Positions 41,832-55,600 of a stretch of 64,000 nt of DNA are shown here, piece by piece. The notes below the pieces were generated by a model, which searched no databases, was not told the DNA's origin, and was given only the letters and a program-made list of their open reading frames with translations. Position 1 is the first letter of the stretch, and each line of letters begins with the position of its first letter. A program made the position numbers and the translations under genes. This stretch comes from Himantopus leucocephalus (lineage: Eukaryota; Chordata; Aves; Charadriiformes; Recurvirostridae): NCBI GenBank assembly GCA_003993805.1, contig RSEF01000004.1:21494822-21558821 (forward strand), in the 5' to 3' direction.

Positions 41832-42629
41832 CTGGGAAGGAAAGGAAGAGAAGAAAGAGAACTTGCACACAAATGCACATGCATTTTAATGGCTCTATTG
41901 CATACATTACTTTTTCTATTTTTACATAAAATGTAAAGTGAGTTTCTGAAGCTCTGATTCAGTTTATGCTCACGTACTTTAGCAAGACTGATTGCCTCTT
42001 TGAGAAACTGTTTCCTTCTTTAACCATTAATAGAGATCAAGTGACCCAGGATTTTGCCTAATAGTACTAAAAATGTAGCTTGTGTTACTGTAGCATGTGA
42101 TTTTACATCTCTAGTGGCTGGTGTACCTAAGATGCTGACACGTCTACTGCAAGATGGCCGCCATGTAGGAAAGCCTCCAGTTCTGACCTTCTGCTTTTAG
42201 TGCCAACAACCTCAAGTTCAACATCTGGTGTATGCCTATGGCAGAAGGTTGGTTCCACATTCAGTTCCACAAGTTGCGAGATTTTCAACCCAAATTTGGT
42301 ATGCTCACTCGGTCATTCGTGGCAGCAGTAGAGGACATGGCTGACAACAGTGTTGCCTGATCAACCACAAGTATTCTGGTTGTTGTGGAACAAAAAAAGA
42401 TTGGGAAGCAGCTAGATGTAAGAGTCGCCAATTAAATGCATGCAATGAAGCTTGCTGCAGGAGTAGTTAGCGTTACCACCGGCCTCTCTGTGTGTCTGAC
42501 GGAACGTGCCTCTCTTTTTTTCTGCCCATGGCTGTATTGTGCATTGAGAGGAAGCAGGGAAGTTCTTGTAGGGTGCTGTGATACTGGTCACGGTTTAAAA
42601 AAAGAAAAATCGTGCTGATGATTGATGAT

Positions 42630-42725
42630 ATCATTTTATAGTAAGGTAAACTGAAGACCTGAGGAAGAGAAGAGGTGACCTTTGTGAGGTTATCCATCAG
42701 GTCTCTGGTACAACTAGGAGCAGCT
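42630..42725 (-). mobile_element. MIR-like SINE fragment
   Basis: ATTTTATAGTAAGGTAAACTGAAG, then GAGGTGACCTTTGTGAGGTTA, then CAGGTCTCTGG follow the order of the MIR core on the complementary strand (ATTTTACAGATGAGGAAACTGAGG ... GTTAAGTGACTTGCCCAAGGTCA). Highly diverged, as expected of an ancient SINE. Confidence 0.5.
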
Positions 42726-45700
42726 ACTGGGTTTCTTGAGAGCCTCTCTGTGGGCTATATGTGCTGAGCCATTTTTTTTTCCACTTGCATTGATTTCCTC
42801 ATGATTTTGTGGTGCAGCAAAAGCAAATAGAGCTACGTTGTGTGCCTGTTGTGTGCAGTGCTGAGGTTTATCTCAACTCTCTTCTGGCCTCTCTGAGAGA
42901 AGACCCGAGAAGACACTTGCTTCTTTCAGGGTCAGGCCCTTTGACAGCATTCAGAGAAGCATCAGGTTACTGATTTCTTTGTAAGCCTGACATGCTGAGG
43001 AAGAAAGGCAAGTGCCGATTATCCAGGCAGGTGACTGTAGTTTTGCTACCAGAGAAAGATGTGATCAGGTGTGTTTTGTTGGGTGCTCATATAAATCCTC
43101 GGTGAATGGTGTGTTCCACTTCCACCTGTGCATTATCTGAAATGGCCCAGTCAAGCACATTTTTTTCTGTATTTTAATGCTTTATTAATTCTATGTGCTT
43201 TGTGCTCTGCAGTAACAAGATTCCATGGTGATGTTCTTGGGCATCCCTCTACAGAACCAGTCCTGCTTCAACCAAGAGTAATAGGAAAATCTTTTTCTCT
43301 TCAGTGGTTCCAAATTTGATAGTGAGACATTAAAAATATCATCCAGGTATCACCGGTAATAAATGTCAGTGCTGCTGCATGTCAGGGTCATGTAAGCCTG
43401 TAGTAAGGGCTGTTTGCACTCGCATTACGCTTAAATATTGTCATCATTTAAACAAAACTGAACAGCTTTAAAAGCAAAGTCAGCATGAATATCACCATAA
43501 AATTAAGCCCACTAGCCAGTGGTGAGAGAATTTGAAGCCTGGATGCTGGAAGAACTTTAAAAGCAATGCAGGTTGGTTTTTCAGTGCTAACGACCCCTAG
43601 AAATAGAGAAATAAGTCAGCCCGGCTGTGTTCAATGTAATGTGAGTCAGATTTACATAATGCTATCTAGCAGTGGTCAGAGTATCTTCTAAAAGTTTTAT
43701 TTGTAAAAAGGGACTTTCTTCCAAATTATTTTTAGAGGCATTCTCTTTTATTGAATGAAGAAAAACTAAACTTTGTCTTGTTCTTATGTTTTTAATGTAA
43801 ATGGAAGAGAAAGAATGAATGATAGAAATTGAGGAGGGGCTATTTTGTTACTCAAAAAAGTACAAGATCAGCTACCATTAGTTATGAAATATGCTTTTTT
43901 CCCCAGCTAATACCCATGCTGTGTTGCTGAATGATTGTTACTTAACCAAAGGCCATAGGCAAACAGTCATAATTTTATTACTGTATTATTTGAGAATGCT
44001 ATTAGAAGGACTTACTATTGACTTGAGTCCAGCAAAGAGTTGACAGAAATTAGTTCTGTTGTCTCTATTCTTTCATCTCAAAACAAGCCTAGGTAGTCTT
44101 GACTGGCAACTGCCCTGGGCTCTGGCATCTTTCTTTCTTTGTTAAACATGTGAAACTGCTGAGAGATCTCCTGAGATGTCAGTAAGTTCAGCGCTGGTAT
44201 GAAGATGTGCATTGTGTCCTCCATCCATTCCATGTCTATTAAGCCAGGTCAGCGTGTAGGCAGAAAAGCTCGTGGCTGAAAATTATTCCCCGGAGGCAGA
44301 GGCTCGTAGAAGTCCCCTAAAAATTACTTGCCAGCAGCTCAGCACTGAGAATTACAGCTTACTGGGCCACTCTACAGCAGGTTACTACACTCCTTACAGA
44401 TGACTGGACCGAATTCATAGTGCATCATGTTGAATTTTCAAGTGCCCTGGCATACGGGGTACTACTTTTTGCCATCAGAAGTGAGATGTTACCAAAACAT
44501 CTGTGAGCTACACCTGAGTTGTACTGGTGTAATCTGGAGCCCAGGCCTCTCAAAGTATCAGGAACATAACTTTCCTGTGTTGTGGTTTGTCTCGTGTTGC
44601 TGTGCTTCGTGTCTATTAGCTGGCACTGTGCGGATTTACTGGGGTAATGAAATATGAAAGATTGAATCTAGTCCTATTTAGGGTTAAGAGTCTGTAAATC
44701 CACTGTGCTTGCAGAGACTAGGAGTAATTTAAACACTGCTCACATTCCAGCCTCCGCAGTAGGGATGGGTATTTTGTTTTGAGGGTTTTTTTTTCCTTAT
44801 CTCAACTGCTGTACCATTTGGCTATCTGAAGCTTTTGCATGCCTCACAAACACCATCTGTTACAACCCAAGACACAAATACTGCAAGTGATTAGTAATAT
44901 AAGCCAATGTTGCAGCTGTATGTGGTGTGGAAACCTGATAGAACCAGAACTTCCTTTGTAAGCCTGACATGCTGAATAGTGCGTTTGTGGTTTGTCTAAG
45001 CTTTTGCATTCATCAATTAAAGATTAACTTGCTGCTGCTATGGAGACATGTTAGATTTAAAAAAAAAAAAAAGAAAAAAAAAAAAGGCTGAAGAAAACAA
45101 GTGTTTCCTTATAGGAAATGTTAATGGAGCAAGTAAAGCACCTGGGACAGAGGGAGTAACCAGCGGGGAATTGTTTCCCACTGCCACACCCTAATACTTT
45201 ATTAGATGAATCTTCGATGGGTTGAAATAGTCTATGTATTCTTATCAATGCTCTTCCTAAAGTTGTAAAACACTGAAAATGTACATATAACAGGGACCAT
45301 TCAGCTGTTCTAGCCATGGGCAGATTACAATAAATACCAATATATTCCTCCTGTTTTTCAGCATGTGTTCACAGCATAGACCAATTCTCCTTGAGTTCCA
45401 GTACTGTTTTTTCTTTCTTTGTTTTATCCTCTAGCATCAGCCTTGATTGCAGTAATGGATGAAGAACTGCTTGTGCTGGAGGATACCAAATTAGTGAGGA
45501 ACACCACGTGTGCTCATGGATGTACATGAGAGGTGGAGAGGAAAGCTTATATTTGACTGCCTGCAGGATAATTGTGTCAGTGCATGGTAATCCAGGACAT
45601 GGTTCAACCACAGAGTCTGAAATGGTGGGGTGAGTCCCTTTTTAATGTTGAATATAAGAAACTGCTCAAACCAAGGACCAGAGCAGTCCTGTTCTTGCTA

Positions 45701-46065
45701 ATCTTCTCCATCTGTAAGCTGTGAATGCCCCTTTACCATCTTAAGGCGCTTGGATTTCTTTAACGTCATTAGGTAAATAGCAGGTATGAGGGCAGAGTTT
45801 GAATCACCTTTGTATTTCTCCTCTTCGTAAAAATCTCCACAAAAAATCTCACAAAACACTCGGATCCTTATCATGTTCTCATGCCACATACTCCTTGTTT
45901 TGAAAACAAGGAAGAGTTTTAAGTCTAAAAAATCCCTCTGTTAATGTTACAGATTAATAGGTCAAACTTGAAAGCAGGTAGGTGTATGATTTTTGCTTAT
46001 GCAGACTATTCCCTCTATGTAAGTGCACTGCTCTTCTTGGTTTCTTTAAATATTTTTTGTCCATG

Positions 46066-46311
46066 GAGACAGAGCAAAAAGTAATGGCCTTAAATTGAAG
46101 GAAAAAGTAAGTTCAAGCTAGATATTAAGGAAAAAAAACCCTTAGTGATGGGAAGGACAGCAAAAGCTGGAGAGAGACTGTCAGGGAAGTTGTGATGTCT
46201 GCATCACTGGAGATCTTTAAGAGCAAATACCATATCTACAGTTGATTTCACCATGGATAGAAGGATGAACTAAATGGCCTTCTGGGGTGTCTTCCAGTAC
46301 TATGATTGTGT
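46066..46311 (+). mobile_element. CR1 LINE 3'-end fragment
   Basis: Runs in the order of a CR1 3' end: GACAGAGCAAAAAGTAATGG, TTAAATTGAAGG, CTAGATATTAAGGAAAAA, GGGAAGTTGTGATGTCTGCA, CTGGAGATCTTTAAGAGCAA, GATGAACTAAATGGCC, CTTCCAGTACTATGATTGTG. CR1 is the main LINE of birds and other sauropsids, so this is the best lineage marker in the window. 5'-truncated, no ORF. Confidence 0.85.
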
Positions 46312-48429
46312 AAGCTTGGTGACTCAGGAGGTCTTTCGCAGTCCTGCGCTGTCAGGATCGTCAATGGAGAGCAAGCACTGAAGGCTGAGCTGCCGGGCTC
46401 CTGGGGTGCAGTCGCTGCCCTGACCGGGGACATTAGGACGTGCAGGGACAGTTAAATGCCTCCCAGTGGACTCTGGTTAGAGGGCTTGCTGAGCAGGAGC
46501 TGGTGGGAAAAGCTTGAGAATGAGCAAATCTTAATCCTATTTCTCTGGAGCTGTGGCAGCAAGAAGGCGTCGGTGTCAGACCAGTGTGTACAGCTCAGAA
46601 TTCTTTGCTGCGCAGTGTTGTCCCTTGCTAAAATACAGTAGTTGATACTCAGGCTGACGGAGGAAGCAGAAGTTACTCTCTCCTTTCCCATTTTGTGGCT
46701 GAAATCTGGGGTGTAGGACATCCAGATTTGATATGGTGGTTGGCCGGTGGAATTTAAAAACACCTTTTCTTAAGTCTCCAGCCCTGTGAGCGGGGCATGT
46801 CCTTGGAAGAGGACGGGTGCTGTCTTGCTCCAGGGACCACTGAGGCCAGTTCAGTGGCCGGCCTTTTATTATGGGCTAGATTGCAATGGAGAAAGCTGGC
46901 ATTTTGTTACTATTAAGTCCCTTCTGGTGGTTTGGTAACTCGTGTATAAATAACTGCAGCATATTCCGGAGCAATGAGCAGGCACGTGTTTATGCCCTGC
47001 TAGTTGCCCTTTACTGTGTATTATGAAGTGTAAGACAGCAGGATTGTGAGTGGCTGTGATTTAAATGACTAAATTTACTCTAGATTAAATGTTTGCCTTT
47101 CATGTTTGATTTCTCATTAACTGAGAATTTGCAAAGTCAAGTACACAGTCCTATTCTTATTTGTAAACTTGCAGCTTTCTCTTTTAATGCCTAATAATAA
47201 GTTCTCCCCTCTGGTTGTTTAATGTATCACTTGTGATTCCGTTTTGACAAATCTCTCAGCAGTTCAGAAAACTCTTTGTTACAAGGAAATAAATATCCTG
47301 CTGACTCAATGGGAAAGAAACGCTTTTTGTCCTTTGAAAAATGTTGCAGCCCTGTAGATTGGTCAGTGTTACTTATCTGAATAGTGCTATTGTAGAGAGG
47401 AAAAGGGTACTTTATTGGGCCAAAGAGCATTCAAGGGTACTGAAGTATGTAGGGCAAGGTTATCAAGGCTTTACTTTGGTAATGTCTACTTTTGCTTTGA
47501 AAGATCATCTTACATGTGATATTTGTCTCTGCTAAACGCATTGCCTTTATTATAGCGGTAGCTTTTCTTTTTTAATTACAAAACGCTGACAAGATGTTTT
47601 GCAGTGACATATTATAAATACATTAACCAGGTGCATTAGGATCTGTGTATATGGCAATTGATGCTTTCCCTTTGTCACGTACATAATGAACCTTCTGCCC
47701 GTACAGAATAAAATATTTATCTGGAATGCAGGGTAAAGCAAATGCTGGAGACTGGAGGAGGTAAAAACAGGCTGCCTGCAGTGAATAATTGTTATAATCT
47801 CATTGTCCTTTGCAAAGTTGTTAATTAAGGCCTTTACTAAGCAGACTGTGCTTGCAGGAGTCCCGCAGAAGTCAAGTTGTTGTACTCTTGTGCATCTGTT
47901 TGCTCGCGGTGTTTTTAGCATACTTAATACAAGGCTCCCCAAGTTTCATCTTCAGGGAGACTACATATTAGGGTGGAAGTCTTGTCATGCTCTTCCCCCT
48001 TCTCTCCCCTGCACTTCTTCCTTTGAAATAAGAACGAAAATCACACCTGAAGGAGGCTGGTAGACTAGTGTATGCTCCACCATCAGTATTGGCATGGAAG
48101 CCTGCTAGGGATGTGGGGCTGTTCGTTTATTTGCAGGTGCTCTCTGGAGTTTTCCCTGCGAGGAGCGAATGGTATAAATTGTGTGTACTTTGCCTTCTCT
48201 GGTTCCAAGTTCTTTTTGTTATTTAGTATTTATATTTCTATAGCAACTAGAAGATCCACTTAGGGATTTTGACCATTCCTGGTAGGCAGCAGCGTAAATA
48301 GTGAAAGGAAACAGTACTTTAGGTGACGAGATCTGAGCAAAAAATGACCTATTGCTCTCAGTTTCTTTGTAGACATTAACGGAAAGGAGAATTTTTGAAT
48401 AACAGAATGAATTAATTTTTAGGTTGTTT

Positions 48430-49690
48430 CCTGTGTGACGGGACAACATGGGAGGAAGAAAAGAAAGCAAGAAAGTCCTAATTTTAAGAAATAGCAAATG
48501 GAGAAGGTTGGTGCCAAGGGCTGATTGTAGGCAAGAACTGACATCTTGGGAGCAGATGAGAGGAAATGAGATGTGTCAGTAAATCATGAACAGCCTCAAA
48601 ACTCAAGGCAAGCATCCCATAAATAATAGAGAAGGGAGAGCCCAAAGAGGGAGGGGAAAAACAGTAACACATGAGCTAAGAAAAAGGTACTTGCAACATA
48701 ATTTGGGAGGGAATGGTATTGGGGAAAGATTGCGTTAGGAAGGGTAGAGAAAAGAATGTTGATGTGACAGTAGGATTGACCAGTTTCTGTGTGAAGAAGA
48801 AGACAGTATCAGCAAAATGGGAACATGAGGACTGAAGTAGGGATGGATCAACAGGTGGAGAAGCAAGCAGAGTCAGTGTGGGAAATTCCTGAGCAGGGAG
48901 ACACTGAATATGGTAATGCTGAGCGTACAAAGACGCAGAGGAAAACAGGAAATGGGATGAGGATGAGAATTCCTGGAGAACTAAAGGAGTTGGCAGAAGC
49001 AAAGCAAATTCTATGATGGGAAAGGAGGAGGAAAAAGGCATAAGAAAGAGGAAGGCGTGCAAATGTCTAAAAGTCTTGTGTTCTTTTTTCTTGATAGAAA
49101 GTTGGCAAAAGCTTGTGCGGATAAAGAATAAGAGGCAGAATGAATTGTGGAGGTGGAATTATTTTCATCAGAAAAGCAAACTTTCCTAGGGGGATGCCAG
49201 AGAAACTGATGGAGAAAGTAATTCTGGTCTCCGCAATTCTACTGGAGCTGCTTTCCTCTATGAGCTGGGCTGAAGTGGTGTAAATGGACATGATCTGGGA
49301 TGGAAGCTTGGAAAATCAGACGTTGTTAAGTGTGAAAAGGCAAGAGGGACCTTATTGATGAAAGAGAGAAAGGAAGGCAGTGAGGAGGGGGCTGAAAGCA
49401 AACAAAAGTTTTTCCTGTGCACTAGACACCTGATGCAATTGAGTTGTGAAAAAGCTGGCAGACGTGAAGTGGGAATGAGGTGGAGAAAGCAGATAGTGCT
49501 AATAAAGGGAGTTGTAGAACGAGGGTTCTGCAGCAGAAGAGTCAAGCCAGACCTGCAGATGTGAGACCCAGGGGATGGGCGGCCATGAGTGCGGGTCATG
49601 AGAGCTGCCGTCGTTGAGAGTTTAACTGAAGGAGAGCCAAGAGTCAGTCGGAGAGGAAGGTTGGTGAGAAGTTGAATCCATGGTAGACAG
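48430..49690 (+). other. Purine-rich tract, about 1.25 kb
   Basis: The plus strand is strongly biased to A and G for over a kilobase, with GGAAG, GAGAAG and GGGAGAG words throughout. The Ser/Leu/Phe/Pro-rich open frames on the minus strand are by-products of this bias. I cannot assign it to a repeat family or gene. Confidence 0.6.
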
Positions 49691-51123
49691 TAGCAACACT
49701 GAGCGGGCGAGATGGCAGGACTCCTTGTTTACTAGAATATAGTATCTCTCTGCTGCTTAGTTAGTTTAATTAGGTCAGTTATTTTAAGTTGGAACACATT
49801 TCACAGGTTTTGGCAGTGTCTGTAAAAATAGGATTTAAAAAAATCAACAAATATGTATAATTGAAAATGAGCTCTCAGTTACTGACTTAGACAGCTGTTT
49901 TGCATTTATTTGGTGAGTATGCCGGGATAAACCAGGAGTCGCACTGCTGAGCGGAGTGGTTTTGGGGGAGGGAAGGGCGATGGCAGCATCCCTCCCAGCG
50001 GGGTCTGCCCAGGGCCCACCCCAGCCCCTGCCCCGCCGCTGAGCCGCACCAGGAGCGGCTATCGGCGCAGCGCAGGTGCGCAACCCAATGCTGCCCAGCC
50101 TCCAGCAATTCGGATTTTCAGAGCCAGTCATGTCTTTTTACCCCTAATTTCTCCTGTCTCTCTGTAGCGAATGTAGTGCTTCCGCCGGCAGAGGTTGCTG
50201 CTGTTCTCTTCACCTCCTCCTCTTTTCAAGAGAGCTAACCTGTCATGTCAAGCGTTTAGCTGAAAGCAGTGGGAATTGTGAAGCTTTAATGTTTCCCAGA
50301 CTGTAGTCTGCCACATTAACAAATCTTTCACTTTTCAGAAGATGATAGTGTCAATCACGGTGACAGGCTGAAAGACACCATTCATTGTTAATTAATTATT
50401 AGCTGTCAACTCAAAGACTTTGTTGAACTAAGAACATTCAGGCAGATTGTGGATTTCCTCTTTTTTAAACTTTATGTTTAAAGGACACTAAATACCCTTA
50501 ATTATCAAAGTAAGTTGAAATCCTTTCATACCTCTTTCTTCTGCAGGTGACTGCTTCAGGTACAATATTAATTATAAATAGAATGAAGACTCTGTAGCTT
50601 CTTATTGCTGGTTTATGTTTTCATAATGGATGAACTAAAAAGGAAGAAGTTTCCTTTCTTTGCTTTGGTAACAACCCGTGATCCCTAGGCTGCCTCTGAG
50701 TTCTGGTGTTTGGAGGAAACAAACAAAAGAAAAGAAACTCACGTTTCTGGGGAAGGCCTGAATAACCTGAAATGGGGGCCATGACTTTGTATCTGACTCC
50801 ACCACGAAAATCCTTGGATTTGAGTTGTTGGAATAATTCCGTTTCACTCCTCATGTCTTTGCCCAAGAAAATGAGGGTAGCTTTCTCACTGGGGTTCCTG
50901 CTGCTGTGGCGTTTTCCTAAGTAACGGTCTGCTTTCCCAGCAGCTCTGGGCATGCCCAGCCATCACGTCAGAGCTTTCTCATGAAGACCTTTACAGTTAA
51001 ATGTGAAGATGCTTATATGGACACTCGTCTGGTTGGGGGACGATGGGCGCCCAGTCCAGGAAGGCAGCGTGTGCACATAAGTGCTTGCAGAATGCGCCTG
51101 CAAGTTTGAAAACACCGGCCAAT

Positions 51124-51365
51124 CCTCTCTCCATTTGGGCCTGCCAAACAGAAAGGGATACCAAACTACTTACCTACCTCATAGGAGCGCTCTGAGGCTT
51201 AATTAATGCGTATGGGTAAAATGCTTTGAGATCCTCAGGTCATAATGATACTTAGCACTTTATATCTTCAAAGCCCCATACCCAATGCGAAGGAACTAAT
51301 CCCAAACTAATTAGGCAAAAGGCACTATAAAAGTGCCAAGTGTTGTTATTTGCCTTAAAGTATTA
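51124..51365 (+). mobile_element. MIR-like SINE fragment, interrupted
   Basis: CCTCTCTCCATTTGGG ... ACTTACCTACCTCATAGG ... GAGGCTTAATTAATGCGTAT ... AAATGCTTTGAGATCCTC follows the MIR core and 3' part in order. GGCACTATAAAAGTGCCAAG (from about 51331) reads like the rest of the tail, so about 90 bases between (from 51241) may be a nested older repeat. Ends approximate. Confidence 0.5.
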
Positions 51366-52568
51366 TTATTTAATCACAAATTGCCTCAAAGTGAAGTGTG
51401 ACTGTATGAGATTAGAGACATAGTAATTAAGGCCTTGATTTAATATTTTAAAATTATTCAGCATACTTCAACGCAGCTCTTGAATTTTTTTTCATTCTTT
51501 CCCAAACACCCAGCACACATTTTAATTTTTATAAACACTGCATCCTCATCACTTAATAGGCTTTCCCTCTTCTCTCAGTTGTGTGCCCTTAGGATGTTGC
51601 AGTGCTGAGGGAAGATAGTTTGGTGAACAAGGATTTGGCCAAGTTGGAACACAGCAGACTGAGTGCGTGCGCGTGTGAATTAAATATGACAAGAAGGAAA
51701 TGTGTAAATAAAGTCTTTCTTGCATGTGTGGTAGATATATTTATGTATGTGCTGTGTAAGTTCTACAATGCAAAAACAGCTATGAAAGCATCTGTCACCC
51801 CGCATTACTTATTCTGCCTTTGAGATACAAGCTGCGGCAGACCTTCTTAAAGATGACACTTCTCTGCATGTCAGGGAGCAGCTGTAGTTGTTATACTGAT
51901 TTGGGAAGCAACGACTTTGGGTAAATAGTCTGGTGAAATTCACCCCTCTGTACAGAGGCTTAGCAGAAGGTTCAAGCACCACTTCTCTCCTAGATAAACC
52001 TATTTTGAAGGTGGAAGTGAATGTGAAGACCTTGTGTAGAGGAGTAGATTTCATCCACACTGTTATGGTGGGTTTAGGGAAAATCTGTCGATGGGAATTG
52101 ACCACAGTTGCTCTTCTTTCTAAAGCAGTAGAAGAGATTTATTTTTCAGATGCAAATGACTTGAAGTTCATAGTTGCATAAGGACTGGATGCAGCATGAC
52201 CATACCATGCCACTGTAACATTACAGACCTTGGTGGAGATAATCCCCAGTCTTCTAGTGCTGTGAGAAGAGGTTTATCGCATTAACAGTGCGGTTGAACA
52301 AGCCAGTTTATGGGATAGGACGGCAGTGACAGGGGAACAGTGTGGAAACTTTTTACTGTGTGAGCCTTGTGGTGGGATGCAACTAATACGGTGACATACT
52401 GAAAACTCAGTAGCAGCCACGCACTTATTAACTCTGCAGAATCACCATAGTCTAGTGAGAAGACATGTCTGTAGCAGGAGAAAGTGGGGACATCCCATGA
52501 CCCTGGATTGCGATAACACCATGCCTCCTGAGGAGTCTCGCTGCAACAGGTAGAATTAATTCCAAAAC

Positions 52569-52668
52569 NNNNNNNNNNNNNNNNNNNNNNNNNNNNNNNN
52601 NNNNNNNNNNNNNNNNNNNNNNNNNNNNNNNNNNNNNNNNNNNNNNNNNNNNNNNNNNNNNNNNNNNN
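52569..52668. other. Assembly gap (100 N)
   Basis: Exactly 100 N; true size unknown. Confidence 0.99.
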
Positions 52669-55600
52669 CTCTGACGCGTCAAAGCTTGAGACGGTTTATT
52701 TTTCAGCATGAAGGACCAGCAGGTCTCTGTTTATTCTTAGCTTGCTTTTACTGAAGTGTTCCGCAGTCTTTTGCAGTGTAGGTGCATTGCTTTTGCAAGG
52801 AAAGCCAGATATCAGCTAACCTTTTCCTCCTCCTGGAATGAAAGCAAAAAACCCTCCACCTCAACAAAAAAAAAAAAAATCATTGTAGGAATGATCTTTA
52901 AAATGAATAACTGAACTAGGAACCTGTGCTTAGATACATGACTGTGGTTTTGCAGTAATCTTATTGCCATCCTGTATTTTGGTAGGAAAACTTCTGGGGT
53001 GGACAGCATCTACTGTAAAGCAGGGACTCGGTTAGTGCTCTAGACAAGCTGGTTCATCCTGGAGAACAGAAGCTCTTATTGAAAAGACTGACAGGAAACC
53101 CTCTCCTGATGCTTACACTTGATGCTCAGGGAGGAAAAGGTGAGGAGGTGAAACAATGAGGCCTGCTGTTCTTGGTCGTGATTTGATCATGTTTTGGTTA
53201 GGCTTCAAGAGCTCCTTTTGTGTTAGAGGTAAAGGGGCCTACGTGGATTGTGACGGAAAGAGCTCAGGCTGGTGAAAATCAGTGTGGCTTTTCTGAAAGG
53301 ATGCCAGCTTTCGCCAGCTCAGCACCTGACCTCTGTGCCTTTATGACGATAAAACCTGCTGAGGAGTCCAAAACGTGGTGTTGCCACACTCACGCACTGG
53401 GGCGAGTGACATTAATGTCTTCCCACTGCTTACACACCTTGGCGAAAGATGAGGTGAAATGAAGCGCTGACCTAAAAGACAAGAGCCCCTGAGGAGATAG
53501 GTGCTATCAAAATGTCATCTAGATAAATAAGGACCCGAACTCCTAGTATCTTAAGTAGCTAGACTATTGATTAAAGAATCATGATAAATGAGTATAGGGC
53601 TGTGAATTAGATCAATACCATCAACCTTAAAAGTCAATCTCCTGTACCTGCTTCAACAGAGACACTAAAAAAATGCACTCAGGAGAACCACAAATCCTTG
53701 GGCTGATGGTGGCCTTGGCTTCAAGTTTTTCTGTCCCATTTCTTTTTTTTCCTTGGTTTTTCTGAATAGACTTTAAAGAACTGGTAGAAAAGATGTTTAT
53801 GCCTGCAAATATTTCATAGATCACAAAACTAAGTAGGACTACCAGTCACCAAAATCTGGGCTTTGGAGTAGCTAAGGATATCTTCAGGACATTGTTATGC
53901 AACTCTTAGAGAGAAACTTTTCTGTGGCAATCACTGTGCTAAAAGTAAAGGGTCAAATCCTCAGCTACTGTGGACAGACATTGACATGGGATAAGTTCAT
54001 ACCTGCAAAGAAGGAAGACCTAAAATTTCTTACTTTCTTGAAAAGGGGAACATGTGCTTGGGTGATTCTGCAAAAAAAAAAAAAGTCTTTCTGCAGGATA
54101 AGAAAGCAAGAAATGACTAGGTTTTGGAAAATTAGGTATTGCCAGGCATTGGCACAGACTAAAAGCCATGGTGCTATGCTGAATCAGAGCACGTGTCTTC
54201 CAATAGGGCTCTGCGTGGACAAGGTTTTTGTTAAAGGTCTGTTTCTCAGGTCATATTGGCCTTTTTGTGTAAGCTTCAGAGAAGTCACGTAACCTTTTCC
54301 CATCTCTGTTTTTGCATATATAAAGCAGAAATGAACTTTTATGTGTGTGCCTTATTGGATGCTGAGATGATTCATGATTTCCTATTTCTTATTACTTCTT
54401 TCTGTTATTCTTGCTGCAGAATTGCTCCAGGGTTTCTTAAAGTACCTTCCTTCATTTGCCTACATCTCTACAAAATGAAGATGCAGAAACCACTGTTCAG
54501 TTATGGCTGTTGTTTGTAAAGATTGCTATGGATGTTTGTAGGAAGTATTTCTTTTGTTTTCTTTTTGTGGGAGAAGTCCTATCATACCCAGTCCTTATTC
54601 TTGCCCTTCAAAGTCTTTTATTCTGTAATGATGGCTAATTTCAGAGGCTACAGGTCTGTTATTTTTATCTCACCGTGAGGAAGAAACTTTCAGTCTTGTG
54701 TTTCTGCACTGAGATAGGACTCAATTAGCACAGACATTGCCCACAAAGGTATATTTTCATGAGGCTGTTTTCGGAAAGTTTCATAGAAATCAGAGTCTGT
54801 GAACAACCTGTCTATTTCTGACTGCATATAGCCATTGCTATGAGGGTTTGTCTTACGGTGCTATTAAGATGCTTTCCCAATACTAATATGAGAACTATAT
54901 CTGTGCTGGTAAACTGTATGTGTGTTGATTTTAATAGAGCACTCTCTTGTCATCTGACTTCTTAGGATGAAATTAACCCCCTGTGCAGATATCTGGCACT
55001 TGTGCATCACTTGAGTCATCTTTTGACGTGTTAATTGTGATTGAAGTGATACCTAGCTCTTCTGTCGGTTTACTTCACAGAAGTGATTTTCCTGCAAGCA
55101 AGGTAGCAACTCTTAAAGGAGAAACCCTTTCCTTCCCGGCAGCATCCTCATCTTCACGTTCAGAGTGCTGATGCTTCCACCTGAAATGAGGAGATAAGCT
55201 CTCAAAAAACCTGCTGGAGAGTAGTGGTCACGGGGATTGCTTGGGAGTAAGCTGTAATTTATAGAGGACAAGATACTCAGCAAGTGTTAGTGCACAGGGA
55301 AGAGAGCTCCATCAGAAATTAGGTGTCTACTCCAGGGAGTTTCAGTTCCCTTTTCTGTAAGGGTGACAGTCATTCAAAAAGATTAGTGGTACACTAGGAC
55401 ATCAAATTGCTTTTAATCTTTACACGATTCATGGCAGAAATTTGTATTCAAGATGGAAAAAGTTAAGGAAATATTTGCTGTTATTGGAAAGATTTTCCGA
55501 AATCATGATTCTAGAAAACTAAAAAAAATTTAAAAGTGGACTCAATTAGAAGTGCTAAATGAGGATCATAATGAGATATCCAAAGTCTTGCCAAGTGAAT

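Larger units (their letters stand above)
41832..52568. other. Intergenic downstream of IDS, middle part
   Basis: No recognised gene. It holds two MIR-like fragments, one CR1 fragment, an A-rich tract (about 45059-45086), a perfect 19-base palindrome at 45893-45911 and a purine-rich tract at 48.4-49.7 kb. Confidence 0.55.

Noticed and set aside
48676..49599. Ser/Leu/Phe/Pro-rich minus-strand ORFs of 110-130 codons.
   Set aside because: They mirror the purine-rich plus strand; such bias removes stops on the complementary strand without coding.
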